Assembly (NCBI RefSeq): GCF_039536745.1
Contig: NZ_BAAAZE010000016.1
Span: 1-64,000 of the forward strand
Length of the DNA: 64,000 nt
Direction: 5' to 3'
Source: Actimicrobium antarcticum
Lineage (GTDB): Bacteria; Pseudomonadota; Gammaproteobacteria; Burkholderiales; Burkholderiaceae_D
The notes beneath the pieces are model-generated. The model did no database searches and was not told the DNA's origin. It saw nothing but the letters and a program-made list of their open reading frames with translations. The position numbers were made by a program, and so were the translations under genes. The number at the start of each line of letters is the position of its first letter. Position 1 is the first letter of the stretch. Of the stretch, positions 6,910 through 16,144 are shown one piece after another.

Positions 6910-8649
6910 ATGCGCCATTTTCTCTGCCCACTACCGGCCCTGTTGTTGCTGCCGTTTGCACTCGTCCACGCCGCCCCCGTTACACCCGTGACACCCGTGA
7001 CACCCATCGAGCACGTCATCGTGCTAGTGGGCGAGAACCGTACCTTCGACAACATGTTCGGTGTCTACCAGCCCAAACGCGGCCAGACGATCTCGAACCT
7101 GCTGTCCAAAGGCATCGTCAAGGCAGATGGTTCGCCGGGTCCGCGCTTTCGGGATGCGGCCCAGAAGACCGCCGAGAATCTCGGTCCGTACAACCCGACA
7201 CCACCCACGACCGGCACGTACCCCGCCTTACCGCAACCGTATGCGCTGGGCGCCTTCGGCCAGCGCCACGATGTGCCCGATGCGCGGTTTCCGAAGGCGA
7301 TGCCGAACGGGCCGTTCCAGATTACCCACCACGTCAGTTATGGTGCCCATACCGGCGACCCGGCACATCGGTTTTTTCAGATGTGGCAACAGACCAATGG
7401 CGGCAGCAACGACCTGTTCGTCTGGGTGGCAGAGAGTGCCGGGCTGGGTCCGAGCAATCCCTGGCTGCCGCTCGGTCCCGGCAAGCCGACCTTCCAGGGC
7501 GGCGTTGCAATGGGCTTCTACAACATGTCGACCGGCGACGCGCCGTACTTCAAGCACCTGGCCGATACCTACTCCATTGCCGACAACTACCACCAGCCCA
7601 TCATGGGCGGCACCACCGTGAATTATTTTGCGCTGGCCACCGGTGATGTCTCGTTCTTTACCGTCGATGGCAAGCCGGGCATGCCGGCTGCCAGGCTGAT
7701 TGAAAATCCCGATACCCAGCCCGGCACCAACAACTGGTACACCGAGGACGGCTATCGCGGCGGCACGTATGTGCGCTGTGACGACCCGGCACTGCCGGGT
7801 GTGGCCGGCATCCGCAATCATCTGAAAAAATTGCCGTACCGCGCTTTCAATGACGGCAACTGCGCTGCCGATACGTACTACATGGTCAACAACATGGACC
7901 CGGCCTATACGCCGAAAGGGGACTTGCTGCCAACCGGGCCGGATAAATTCCTGTTGCCGCCGCAAACCATCCCGCATATCGGCGATGGCCTGAGTGCCGG
8001 CGGCGTCTCCTGGAAATGGTATTCGGGCGGTCGCAACGACGGCGTCAAGACCGACAAGGAGTATTGCGCGATGTGCGACACGCCGACCTTCTTCACTTCC
8101 ACGATGACCGGCCCGGACAAGGAAAATCTGCAGGACCTGCAGCAGTTTTATGTCGATGTGAAAGACGCAAAAACTTTTCCGGCCGTGAGTTTCATCGCGC
8201 CGTATGACAGCATCTCGGGGCATCCCGGATATGCCATGCAAACCAGCTTCGATGCACTGGCGCAGGACGTGATCACGCGCGTCAAGGCCAACCCGGCGCT
8301 GTGGAAAAACACGGTGGTCCTGGTGACCTTCGACGAAGGCGGCGGCTATTACGACTCGGGATATGTCCAGGCCATCGACTTTTTTGGCGACGGCACGCGC
8401 ATTCCGCTGATCGCGGTGTCGCCGTATGCCAGGCGTGGTCATGTCGATCACACCTACTACGACCATGCCTCTATCCTCAAATTCATCGAAGCCAACTGGT
8501 CGCTGCCACCGCTGTCGGCGCGCAGCCGCGACAACCTGCCGAACCCGGTCAGCGATCCGCGCCATCCCTACGTGCCATTGAACCAGCCGGCCATCGGCGA
8601 TCTGATGAATCTGTTCGACTTCAAGCGCGCTGCGCACGGTGGTAAATGA
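6910..8649 (+). CDS. Secreted phosphoesterase (phospholipase C / AcpA-like acid phosphatase family)
   Basis: The 579-residue protein starts at ATG 6910, preceded by GGAG, and opens with a signal peptide ending near residue 21 (HAA). A short VTP tripeptide repeat follows. The phosphoesterase family (PF04185) signature is clear: GENRTFDNMFG at residues 41-51, which supplies metal and substrate ligands, and TFDEGGGYYD near residues 473-482. Family members hydrolyse phospholipids or phosphomonoesters outside the cytoplasm. The stop is one base away from the binding-protein gene, so the two are cotranscribed. Substrate choice (phosphatidylcholine, nucleotides or sugar phosphates) cannot be read from sequence. 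Confidence 0.85.
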   Translation: MRHFLCPLPALLLLPFALVHAAPVTPVTPVTPIEHVIVLVGENRTFDNMFGVYQPKRGQTISNLLSKGIVKADGSPGPRFRDAAQKTAENLGPYNPTPPTTGTYPALPQPYALGAFGQRHDVPDARFPKAMPNGPFQITHHVSYGAHTGDPAHRFFQMWQQTNGGSNDLFVWVAESAGLGPSNPWLPLGPGKPTFQGGVAMGFYNMSTGDAPYFKHLADTYSIADNYHQPIMGGTTVNYFALATGDVSFFTVDGKPGMPAARLIENPDTQPGTNNWYTEDGYRGGTYVRCDDPALPGVAGIRNHLKKLPYRAFNDGNCAADTYYMVNNMDPAYTPKGDLLPTGPDKFLLPPQTIPHIGDGLSAGGVSWKWYSGGRNDGVKTDKEYCAMCDTPTFFTSTMTGPDKENLQDLQQFYVDVKDAKTFPAVSFIAPYDSISGHPGYAMQTSFDALAQDVITRVKANPALWKNTVVLVTFDEGGGYYDSGYVQAIDFFGDGTRIPLIAVSPYARRGHVDHTYYDHASILKFIEANWSLPPLSARSRDNLPNPVSDPRHPYVPLNQPAIGDLMNLFDFKRAAHGGK

Positions 8650-8650
8650 C

Positions 8651-9706
8651 ATGAAAAAATCACTCGTAACGACACTGATTGCGGCCGCCTTGCTGGTGGC
8701 CGCAGGAAGCGCAGCGGCCCAGCAGAATCTGACCACGCTGATTGCCGCTGCCAAAAAAGAAGGCGCCGTCAATAGCCTCGGCATGCCACCCGACTGGGCC
8801 AACTGGAAACAGTCGTGGGCTGCGATGGCGCGCCTGTACGGCATCACGCACCAGGACACCGACATGAGTTCGGCGCAGGAAATCGCCAAGTTCGAGGCCG
8901 AGAAATCCAATGCCTCGGCAGACATCGGCGACGTCGGCCATTCGTTCGGGCCGATCGCGGTCGCCAGGGGCGTCACGCAAGCCTACAAGCCGGCGACCTG
9001 GAGCGACATTCCGGCCTGGGCCAAGGACGCCGACGGCCACTGGATGCTGGCGTACACCGGCACGATGGCCTTCATCAGCAATAACAAGCTGGTCAAGAAT
9101 CCGCCAAAAAACTGGAAAGACCTGTTGAGCGGCACCTATCGCGTGACGGTCGGCGAAGTCGGTGTCGCGTCGCAAGCCAACAGCGCCGTGCTGGCTGCTG
9201 CATTGGCTTTTGGCGGCAATGAAAAAGACCTGGCGCCGGCTTACAAACTGTTCGCCGAACTGGCCCGGCAAGGGCGCTTGTCGCTGGCCAATCCGAGCAT
9301 CGCCAACATGGAAAAAGGCGAGGTCGAAGTCGCCCTGCTGTGGGACTTCAATGCGCTGAGCTATCGCGACAAGATCGACCCGGGCCAGTTCACGGTCGCC
9401 ATTCCGCAGGATGGATCGCTGGTGGCGGGCTACACCACCATCATCAACAAGTACGCACGGCATCCGAACGCCGCCAGATTGATGCGCGAATTCATCTTCA
9501 GCGATGAAGGCCAGATCAACCTGGCGCGCGGCCATGCACGGCCAATCCGCAGCAACGTGGTGATGCCGAAAGACGTGCAGGACAAGATGCTGCCGGCGGC
9601 GCAATACCAGAATGCGAAGCCGATCCAGGATTTCGCCGCGTGGGAAAAAACTACCCGGGCCTTGCCGCGCCAGTGGCAAGAGCAGGTCATGATGTTCAAC
9701 AAATAA
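8651..9706 (+). CDS. ABC transporter periplasmic substrate-binding protein
   Basis: The 351-residue protein has an N-terminal signal peptide (cleavage near AAA-QQN) and the fold of extracellular solute-binding proteins related to iron(III), polyamine and 2-aminoethylphosphonate binders. ATG 8651 begins one base after the upstream stop. Its partners downstream are two permeases and an ATPase, which complete an importer. The phosphoesterase in front and the phosphodiesterase-like enzyme behind suggest a phosphorus-containing ligand such as a phosphonate or phosphoester. Polyamine or Fe(III) transport are alternatives. Confidence 0.82.
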   Translation: MKKSLVTTLIAAALLVAAGSAAAQQNLTTLIAAAKKEGAVNSLGMPPDWANWKQSWAAMARLYGITHQDTDMSSAQEIAKFEAEKSNASADIGDVGHSFGPIAVARGVTQAYKPATWSDIPAWAKDADGHWMLAYTGTMAFISNNKLVKNPPKNWKDLLSGTYRVTVGEVGVASQANSAVLAAALAFGGNEKDLAPAYKLFAELARQGRLSLANPSIANMEKGEVEVALLWDFNALSYRDKIDPGQFTVAIPQDGSLVAGYTTIINKYARHPNAARLMREFIFSDEGQINLARGHARPIRSNVVMPKDVQDKMLPAAQYQNAKPIQDFAAWEKTTRALPRQWQEQVMMFNK

Positions 9707-9714
9707 AGGGCGCC

Positions 9715-10521
9715 ATGAACAGCAAGGTAATCCTGGTCCTCATCGACGGACTGGCCTGGCAGGCAGCCTACGATGGCATGGGCTTTTTGCAGGGCCTGTG
9801 CGAAGCGCAGCGTGCCAGCCTGTACCGGATGGAATGCGAACTGCCTTCGCTCTCGCGTCCGCTCTACGAATGCATCCTGACCGGCGTGCGTCCGGTCGAC
9901 AGCGGCGTGGTGCACAACCAGGTCACGCGCCTGTCGCACCACGACAGCATCTTTCATCTCGCGCGCCGGGCCGGTGGCACGACGGCGGCCGCGGCCTATC
10001 ACTGGATCAGCGAACTCTACAATCGCACGCCCTACGAAGCAGTACGCGACCGCTTTACCGACGACGCGACGCTGCCGATCCAGCATGGCGTGTTCTATCA
10101 CGCCGACAGCTATCCCGATGACCACTTGCTGCTGGATGGCGAGATTTTGCGGCGCAGGCATGATCCGGATTTTTTGCTGATTCATCCGATGAATACCGAC
10201 GATGCCGGTCACCGGCACGGCGGCGACAGCGGCCAGTACCGCAATGCCGCGCGCAACGTCGACAACGCGCTGTCGACCGTTGTGCCGGGCTGGATGGACG
10301 CGGGTCATCAGATCATCGTCACCAGCGACCATGGCATGAACCGCGACCACACGCATCGCGGCGTGCTGCCGGAAGAGCGGCAAGTGCCGCTGTTCGTGAT
10401 CGGTGCCGGCTTCAGCCACGATCCGCTGGCACAGCCGCGCCAGACCGAACTGTGCGGCATCATGGCTGACCTGCTCGGGGTGCCGCACGAGAAGCCCCGT
10501 AACCGGGCGCTGCTGGCCTGA
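9715..10521 (+). CDS. Alkaline phosphatase superfamily protein (nucleotide pyrophosphatase/phosphodiesterase type)
   Basis: The 268-residue protein starts at ATG 9715, eight bases after the binding-protein stop. It lacks a signal peptide, so it should act in the cytoplasm. Metal-ligand motifs of the superfamily are visible: VLIDGL near the start, HPMNTDDAGH around residue 157, and TSDHGMNRDHTH around residue 203. The expected nucleophile region (SRPLYECILTG) is near residue 47. It would cleave a phosphodiester or phosphonate after import. The stop overlaps the next start by one base, so it is translationally coupled to the importer genes. Confidence 0.8.
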   Translation: MNSKVILVLIDGLAWQAAYDGMGFLQGLCEAQRASLYRMECELPSLSRPLYECILTGVRPVDSGVVHNQVTRLSHHDSIFHLARRAGGTTAAAAYHWISELYNRTPYEAVRDRFTDDATLPIQHGVFYHADSYPDDHLLLDGEILRRRHDPDFLLIHPMNTDDAGHRHGGDSGQYRNAARNVDNALSTVVPGWMDAGHQIIVTSDHGMNRDHTHRGVLPEERQVPLFVIGAGFSHDPLAQPRQTELCGIMADLLGVPHEKPRNRALLA

Positions 10522-11363
10522 TGCACCGTACACTGGTGCCGCAACGCTGGCGGGCGGCGTTGCTGCTAATACCGATGTTGGTAGTCGTGGCGCTGTTTTC
10601 GCTGGCGCCGACGGGCTGGGTGCTGGTCAACAGCGTGCGCGTCGAGGATGCCTGGTCGCTGGCCAACTTCATTGCCATCACGGGCTCGTCGTTTTACCGG
10701 CAGGCTTTTGGCAACAGCCTGTGGATCGCCACCGGCTCCAGCGTCTGTGGCCTGCTGGTCGCCATGGTGGGCGCGGCCTCGATCCGGCGCGTTGACGGCA
10801 GCGTGCGCGATGTGACGGTCGCGCTGACCAACATGTCGAGCAACCTCAGCGGCGTGCCGCTGGCGTTTGCGTTCATCATCATCCTCGGTGCCAACGGCGC
10901 GGCCACGTTGCTGCTGCGCGAGTGGGGCTGGCTGGGCGATTTCAGTTTGTATTCGCGGGCCGGGCTGACGCTGATCTATACCTATTTCCAGATTCCGCTG
11001 GCGGTCCTGCTGCTGTATCCGGCCTTTGATGCGCTCGATGACGACTGGCAGGACAGTGCCGCATTGCTCGGTGCATCGGCGCTGCGCTACTGGCAGCTGG
11101 TCGGCTTGCCGGTCCTGTTGCCGGCCATGCTGGGAACCTTCATCCTGCTGTTTGCCAATGCGATGGGGGCGTATGCCAGCGCGTATGCGCTGATGACCTC
11201 GAACTACAACCTGGTCACGATCCGCATTGCCAGCCTGGTGGCGGGAGATATTTTTCTGGAGCCGCAACTGGCGGCGGCGCTGGCCGTGCTGCTGATCGCG
11301 CTGATGATCCTGATGGTCACGATAAACCAGTGGCTGCTGGCACGGACGCATCATGGGCGCTAA
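10521..11363 (+). CDS. ABC transporter permease (first of pair)
   Basis: The 280-residue integral membrane protein has about six hydrophobic segments of the binding-protein-dependent transport type. An EAA-like loop (DSAALLGASALRYWQ, about residues 176-190) would contact the ATPase. It overlaps the gene before it by one base and the second permease by 11 bases, which indicates tight translational coupling. It forms the membrane channel of the importer. Confidence 0.88.
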   Translation: MHRTLVPQRWRAALLLIPMLVVVALFSLAPTGWVLVNSVRVEDAWSLANFIAITGSSFYRQAFGNSLWIATGSSVCGLLVAMVGAASIRRVDGSVRDVTVALTNMSSNLSGVPLAFAFIIILGANGAATLLLREWGWLGDFSLYSRAGLTLIYTYFQIPLAVLLLYPAFDALDDDWQDSAALLGASALRYWQLVGLPVLLPAMLGTFILLFANAMGAYASAYALMTSNYNLVTIRIASLVAGDIFLEPQLAAALAVLLIALMILMVTINQWLLARTHHGR

Positions 11364-12153
11364 GTCGCGTCAGACGCATGCTAGCCAGAGCCATGGCTAT
11401 CACCGGTGCGTCGTCGCCGTCCTGCTCATCCTGCTCGGCATCCCGGTACTGGCAACCTTGCTGTATTCGCTGTCGCAGCACTGGGGCGCGACGGTGCTGC
11501 CGGACGGCCTGACACTGGACTGGTATTGGGCATTGCTGCATGAGCCGCGATTCCTCAGTGCGTTCGGCCATTCATTGCTGGTGGCGCTGGCCACACTGGT
11601 ACTGGCAACGCTGCTGGTAGTGCCGGCGGCCTTCGTGGTGTTCTATTATTTTCCGCGGCTCGACCGTGCGATGAACCTGCTGATCCTGCTGCAATTTGCG
11701 GTGCCGCCGGTGGTCTCGTCGGTCGGCTTGCTGCAATTGTATGCCGATGGTCCGCTGCCGCTGGCCGGCACGCCATGGATACTGGTCGGCTGCTATTTCA
11801 CGATCGTGCTGCCGTTCATTTACCGGGCGCTGGCCAGCGGCCTGCAGGGCATGCAGGTGCGCGACCTGATGGACGCGGCGCATCTGCTCGGTGCCAGCAC
11901 GACCGTGGCGTTCCTGCGGGTGATCCTGCCGAACCTGCGCAAGGGCCTGATGGCGGCATTGTTCCTGTCGTTTTCATTTTTGCTGGGCGAATTCGTGTTT
12001 GCCAACATGCTGGTGGGAGGGCGTTTCGAAACGCTCAATGTCTACCTGTACACGATGCGCTCGACCAGTGGCCATTTCACCAGCGCCGTCGTGATGACGT
12101 ATTTCCTGTTCACGCTGATCGTGACCTGGATCGCCACCCGTCTCTCCCGTTAG
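11353..12153 (+). CDS. ABC transporter permease (second of pair)
   Basis: The 266-residue membrane protein carries an EAA-type motif (MDAAHLLGASTTVAFL, about residues 175-190) and six predicted membrane segments. It is the partner of the preceding permease. The ATPase gene follows after six bases. The first residues are polar and basic, so an internal start is possible, but the 11-base overlap with the upstream gene fits the ATG at 11353. Confidence 0.88.
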   Translation: MGAKSRQTHASQSHGYHRCVVAVLLILLGIPVLATLLYSLSQHWGATVLPDGLTLDWYWALLHEPRFLSAFGHSLLVALATLVLATLLVVPAAFVVFYYFPRLDRAMNLLILLQFAVPPVVSSVGLLQLYADGPLPLAGTPWILVGCYFTIVLPFIYRALASGLQGMQVRDLMDAAHLLGASTTVAFLRVILPNLRKGLMAALFLSFSFLLGEFVFANMLVGGRFETLNVYLYTMRSTSGHFTSAVVMTYFLFTLIVTWIATRLSR

Positions 12154-12159
12154 GATTTC

Positions 12160-13176
12160 ATGGATTACCTGCGCATCGCCGGACTGAGCAAAACCTTTGG
12201 CCGCACCACCGTACTGGATCAGATCGATTGCACCATCGCCGAAGGCGAACTGGTGACCCTGCTGGGGCCCAGCGGTTGCGGCAAATCGACGCTGCTGCGC
12301 TGCATTGCCGGCCTGACCGCGCCCGACCGCGGCAGCATCAGCGTCGCTGGCGTCGACATCACCGGCATGGCGCCACAGCAGCGCGGCATCGGCATGGTGT
12401 TCCAGAGTTATGCGCTGTTCCCGAATTTGAACGTGCGCGACAACATTGCCTTCGGCCTGAGCATGCAGCGCCTGCCGGCTACCGAGATTGCACGGCGCGT
12501 GGCCGACATCGTTGCGCTGGTCGAATTGCAGGGCCACGAAACCAAACTGGTACACCAGCTTTCGGGTGGCCAGCGACAGCGGGTCGCGCTGGCGCGCGCA
12601 CTGGTGGTGCGCCCGCGCATCCTGCTGCTCGATGAACCGCTGTCGGCCCTCGATGCCCGCATCCGCAAGCACTTGCAGCAACAGATCCGTCGCATCCAGC
12701 AGCAACTGAAACTGACCACGGTCTTCGTCACCCACGACCAGGAAGAGGCAATGATCCTGTCGGACCGGATTGTCGTGATGGAGGGTGGGCGCATCGTCCA
12801 GCAGGGCAGCGCCGAAGCGATTTATACCCGGCCGGCGTCGGCGTTCGTGGCAGGCTTCATGGGCAGTTTCAATGTGCTCGATGGCGCGCAGGCGAGCCGC
12901 TTGCTGGGCCTGCAAATACCGGGACAACTGGCGATCCGGCCGGAGTCGATCCGCATCACGGCCTCCGGCAGACTGCCGCAGGACCCGTGTCAGCCCTGCA
13001 TTGCGGCCATCGTGAAGCATCATCAATTGCTGGGTAACGTGATTCGCTATCATGTGACGGCGCAGGCCTGTACGCTGATGGTCGATACGCTCAACCGCAG
13101 TCCGGCCGGCCTGCTGGCCCCGGGTGCAGCCGTCGATTTGCACTTCGATCCGACCGAATTCCAGCCGGTTCCCTGA
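12160..13176 (+). CDS. ABC transporter ATP-binding protein
   Basis: The 338-residue ATPase has all nucleotide-binding motifs: Walker A (GPSGCGKST, about residues 38-46), the ABC signature (LSGGQRQRVALARAL), Walker B (ILLLDEPLSALD) and the switch histidine in VTHD. The C-terminal 90 residues resemble the TOBE extension of the CUT1/MOI group (PotA, FbpC, PhnT-like). It energises the two permeases upstream. A hairpin terminator lies 80 bases downstream, marking the end of the operon. Confidence 0.92.
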   Translation: MDYLRIAGLSKTFGRTTVLDQIDCTIAEGELVTLLGPSGCGKSTLLRCIAGLTAPDRGSISVAGVDITGMAPQQRGIGMVFQSYALFPNLNVRDNIAFGLSMQRLPATEIARRVADIVALVELQGHETKLVHQLSGGQRQRVALARALVVRPRILLLDEPLSALDARIRKHLQQQIRRIQQQLKLTTVFVTHDQEEAMILSDRIVVMEGGRIVQQGSAEAIYTRPASAFVAGFMGSFNVLDGAQASRLLGLQIPGQLAIRPESIRITASGRLPQDPCQPCIAAIVKHHQLLGNVIRYHVTAQACTLMVDTLNRSPAGLLAPGAAVDLHFDPTEFQPVP

Positions 13177-13255
13177 CGCCTGCGGCAACAAAAGGACGCC
13201 GGCCTGATATCCTTGCGGATTGTCGAGCATCAAGAGTCGTAGCCGATGGCTCTCC

Positions 13256-13303
13256 GACGCAGCTGACGTGACGATCTTTCACGCTGCTGCGTCCGCTTTT
13301 TGA
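13256..13303 (+). terminator. Rho-independent terminator after the ABC operon
   Basis: GACGCAGC at 13256-13263 pairs with GCTGCGTC at 13286-13293, with an inner CGTGA/TCACG stem. A T-run begins at about 13297. It closes the seven-gene phosphoester operon before ribA. Confidence 0.75.
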
Positions 13304-13331
13304 TTGACGTTGTCCTTCCGTGAGATGTGCC

Positions 13332-13967
13332 ATGCCGCAAAATCAGTTCGATCAGTCCGCCAGCGCCTTGCCGCAAGCCGTGCTGGAATACGCCACCACT
13401 TGTGATCTGCCTACTCCCTGGGCCACCTTCCGTCTGCATGCCTTCACCGAAGCCGCCACGGGCAAAGAGCATCTGGCGATGGCGCTGGGCGATTTCGAGG
13501 ATGGTGCTCCGGTGCTGGCGCGCATGCATTCGGAATGCCTGACTGGTGACGCGCTGTTCAGCCAGCGCTGCGATTGCGGTGCACAACTGGAAGCGTCGCT
13601 GCAAATGATCGCCACCGAAGGCCGCGGCGTACTGCTGTATCTGCGTCAGGAAGGACGTGGCATCGGCTTGCTCAACAAGCTGCGTGCCTATCACCTGCAG
13701 GATGGCGGTGCCGATACGGTCGAGGCGAATCAGGAACTGGGCTTTTTGCCGGACCAGCGCAACTACAGTCTGGCCCTGCCGATGCTGGCCCATCTGCACA
13801 TCACCGCCCTGCGCCTGATGACCAACAACCCGCGCAAGATCAATGCACTGACCCAGCTGGGCGTCAACGTGGTCGAACGGATTCCGTTGCTGGTTCAGCG
13901 TAATACCTTCAATAGCCGTTATCTCGATACCAAGGCGGCCAAGCTCGGCCACCTGATCAAGTCGTAA
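13332..13967 (+). CDS. ribA: GTP cyclohydrolase II
   Basis: The 211-residue enzyme converts GTP to 2,5-diamino-6-ribosylamino-4-pyrimidinone 5'-phosphate, the first step of riboflavin synthesis. The zinc cysteines are visible in the segment HSECLTGDALFSQRCDCG (about residues 63-80), and the QEGRGIGL loop follows. Length is normal for stand-alone RibA. I chose ATG 13332 over the GTG 12 bases upstream because the family begins close to this point. The DMT transporter gene follows after four bases. No FMN riboswitch is visible upstream. Confidence 0.93.
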   Translation: MPQNQFDQSASALPQAVLEYATTCDLPTPWATFRLHAFTEAATGKEHLAMALGDFEDGAPVLARMHSECLTGDALFSQRCDCGAQLEASLQMIATEGRGVLLYLRQEGRGIGLLNKLRAYHLQDGGADTVEANQELGFLPDQRNYSLALPMLAHLHITALRLMTNNPRKINALTQLGVNVVERIPLLVQRNTFNSRYLDTKAAKLGHLIKS

Positions 13968-13971
13968 GCGG

Positions 13972-14907
13972 ATGACTGTCGCTGTCGCTGAATCGGCTGC
14001 TGCTTCTGCTGCTGCTGCCTCTGCCCGCAAGGCCTTTCTGGTCGGTCTGGCCATCGCGGTCACCGGCGCGATTCTGTTCTCGACCAAGGCCATCGTGGCC
14101 AAGCTGATCTATCGCTACAACGTCGACGCGGTCACGCTGATTGCATTCCGGATGCTGTTCTCGCTGCCGTTTTTCCTGGTCATCGCCTTGTGGAAAATGC
14201 GCACCCAGCCGTCGCTCTCGAATTCCGAGCGCGGTCGCATTCTGGTACTGGGATTGCTCGGCTATTACCTGTCGAGCTTTCTGGATTTCCTGGGCTTGCA
14301 ATACATCAGCGCCGGACTCGAACGGCTGATTCTGTTTCTGACGCCCTCGTTCGTGCTGCTGATTTCGGCGCTCTTCCTGAAGAAAAAAATCACGCCGCTG
14401 GAATGGGGCGCGCTCCTTATTTCGTATGTCGGCATGCTGCTGGTGTTCGTGCACGACGCCCGCACCGGCGGCGCCAACGTGCTGCTGGGTGCCTCGATGG
14501 TGCTCGGCGCTGCGGTCTCGTATGCGCTGTATCTGCTGGCGTCCGGCGAGATGGTGCGCCGGGTCGGCGTGCTGCGGCTGGTGTCGTACGCGATGTGTGT
14601 CTCCAGCGCGGCCTGCATCGGCCAGTTCTTTTTGCTGCGGCCTGCCGCGCTGCTGGTGCAACCGATGGAGGTCTACTGGCTGTCGATGTTCAATGCGTTT
14701 TTCTGCACGGTACTGCCGGTGCTGATGACGATGATTGCGGTGGCGCGGATAGGCGCCAGCACCGCGTCGCAAGCGGGCATGGTCGGGCCGGTATCGACGC
14801 TGTTCCTGGGCGCGATGATCCTTAACGAACCGATTACCGGTATCCAGCTGGCCGGTACCGTGCTGGTGCTGGCGGGGATTTATCTGCTGTCGCGCAAGAA
14901 GGCGTGA
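13972..14907 (+). CDS. DMT-superfamily (EamA) transporter
   Basis: The 311-residue membrane protein contains two EamA repeats of about five membrane segments each, the usual layout for drug/metabolite exporters of the RhaT/YdcZ kind. A Ser/Ala-rich cytoplasmic N terminus precedes the first segment. The gene starts four bases after ribA, so the two are probably cotranscribed. Whether the exporter handles flavin-related metabolites is speculation from this position; the family has broad substrates. Confidence 0.88.
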   Translation: MTVAVAESAAASAAAASARKAFLVGLAIAVTGAILFSTKAIVAKLIYRYNVDAVTLIAFRMLFSLPFFLVIALWKMRTQPSLSNSERGRILVLGLLGYYLSSFLDFLGLQYISAGLERLILFLTPSFVLLISALFLKKKITPLEWGALLISYVGMLLVFVHDARTGGANVLLGASMVLGAAVSYALYLLASGEMVRRVGVLRLVSYAMCVSSAACIGQFFLLRPAALLVQPMEVYWLSMFNAFFCTVLPVLMTMIAVARIGASTASQAGMVGPVSTLFLGAMILNEPITGIQLAGTVLVLAGIYLLSRKKA

Positions 14908-14991
14908 CTCGGGCGCTGTTGATCGGCAGCGAACGCGGTACAGTACACGCCGAAGAGATGGATTGATAAATCAAAAAACAGGAGATGGGAC

Positions 14992-15966
14992 ATGGCAAAA
15001 GCAATTCAGATTTTCAGGACAGGCGGCCCGGAAGTACTGGAATACGTCGACGTCGAAGTCGGTGACCCGGGACCCGGCGAAGCACGCGTGCGCCAGGCCG
15101 CCTGTGGCCTGAACTACATCGATGTGTACTTCCGTACCGGCCTGTATCCGCTGCCGCTGCCAGCAGGCATCGGCATGGAAGGCGCAGGCATCATCGAATC
15201 CGTCGGTCCCGACGTGACCCATCTGAAAGCGGGTGACCGGGTGGCGTATGCCGGTCGGCCGACCGGCGCGTACGCCGATGTGCGCGTGATGCCGGCCTCC
15301 ATCCTGGTCCGTGTGCCGGAGGCGATCGGCCTGGAAACAGCCGCGGCCATGATGTTGCAAGGCATGACCGTGGAATACCTGTTCCGCCGTACCTTCCCGT
15401 TGCGCGGTGGCGAAACCATCCTCTTCCATGCTGCCGCCGGTGGAGTTGGCCTGATCGCCTGCCAGTGGGCCAGGGCGCTGGGCGTGACGATGATCGGCAC
15501 GGTCGGTTCGGATGAAAAAGGTGCCCTCGCTAAAGCGCACGGCTGCACCCATGTCATCAATTACAACACCGAGAATTTTGTCGAGCGCGTCAAGGAAATT
15601 ACCAACGGCGCAGGGGTACCGGTTGTGTACGATTCGATCGGGGTCGATACGTTTTTCAAGTCGCTCGATTGTCTGTCGCCACTGGGCATGATGGTCAGCT
15701 ACGGCAGTGCATCAGGTCCGGTGCCGCCATTTTCGCTTAACGAACTGGGATCGCGCGGGTCGCTGTTCGTTACACGGCCAACGCTGTTCACCTACGCCGC
15801 CAAGCGTGACAGCCTGGAATCGATGGCCGCCGAATTGTTTGGCATGGTCGAGAGTGGCAAGGTCAAGATCGAGATCAACCAGCGGTACGCATTGGCCGAT
15901 GCCGCCAGCGCACATCGCGACCTCGAAGCGCGCAAGACCACCGGTTCCACCATTCTGATTCCATGA
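14992..15966 (+). CDS. qor: NADPH:quinone oxidoreductase (zeta-crystallin type)
   Basis: The 324-residue protein is a zinc-free medium-chain dehydrogenase of the quinone oxidoreductase family. The GroES-like N-terminal domain leads into a Rossmann domain with an AAAGGVGLIACQWARALG nucleotide-binding motif around residues 147-164. It lacks the structural zinc cysteines of alcohol dehydrogenases. It reduces quinones with NADPH by one-electron transfer. An AGGAG ribosome binding site lies before ATG 14992. A short membrane-protein gene follows after seven bases. Confidence 0.92.
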   Translation: MAKAIQIFRTGGPEVLEYVDVEVGDPGPGEARVRQAACGLNYIDVYFRTGLYPLPLPAGIGMEGAGIIESVGPDVTHLKAGDRVAYAGRPTGAYADVRVMPASILVRVPEAIGLETAAAMMLQGMTVEYLFRRTFPLRGGETILFHAAAGGVGLIACQWARALGVTMIGTVGSDEKGALAKAHGCTHVINYNTENFVERVKEITNGAGVPVVYDSIGVDTFFKSLDCLSPLGMMVSYGSASGPVPPFSLNELGSRGSLFVTRPTLFTYAAKRDSLESMAAELFGMVESGKVKIEINQRYALADAASAHRDLEARKTTGSTILIP

Positions 15967-15973
15967 GGATTGC

Positions 15974-16144
15974 ATGAGCGCATTACCCCCGCAAGAGCCA
16001 TTGCCTAACCCGATGGATCATCCCGAAGAACTGCCAACCGGCACCGATGGCACGCCGAAATTCGGTCGTCTGCTGATCGTGCTGGCCATCGCGGTGACAT
16101 TGATCGTGGCAATCACGTTCGGGTCGCAAGAGTATTTTTCCTGA
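15974..16144 (+). CDS. Small single-pass membrane protein, unknown
   Basis: A 56-residue open frame starts at ATG 15974, seven bases after the qor stop and behind an AGGA ribosome binding site. The N-terminal 30 residues are polar and Pro-rich. Residues 32-49 form one clear membrane segment (LLIVLAIAVTLIVAIT-like), followed by a short polar tail. The codon usage and spacing look genuine. I do not recognise the family. Cotranscription with qor is likely. Confidence 0.65.
   Translation: MSALPPQEPLPNPMDHPEELPTGTDGTPKFGRLLIVLAIAVTLIVAITFGSQEYFS

Noticed and set aside
5291..6961. 556-codon minus-strand frame opposite the TonB receptor
   Set aside because: It is antisense to a clear receptor gene, with typical shadow composition of GC-rich third positions, and has no recognisable domain.
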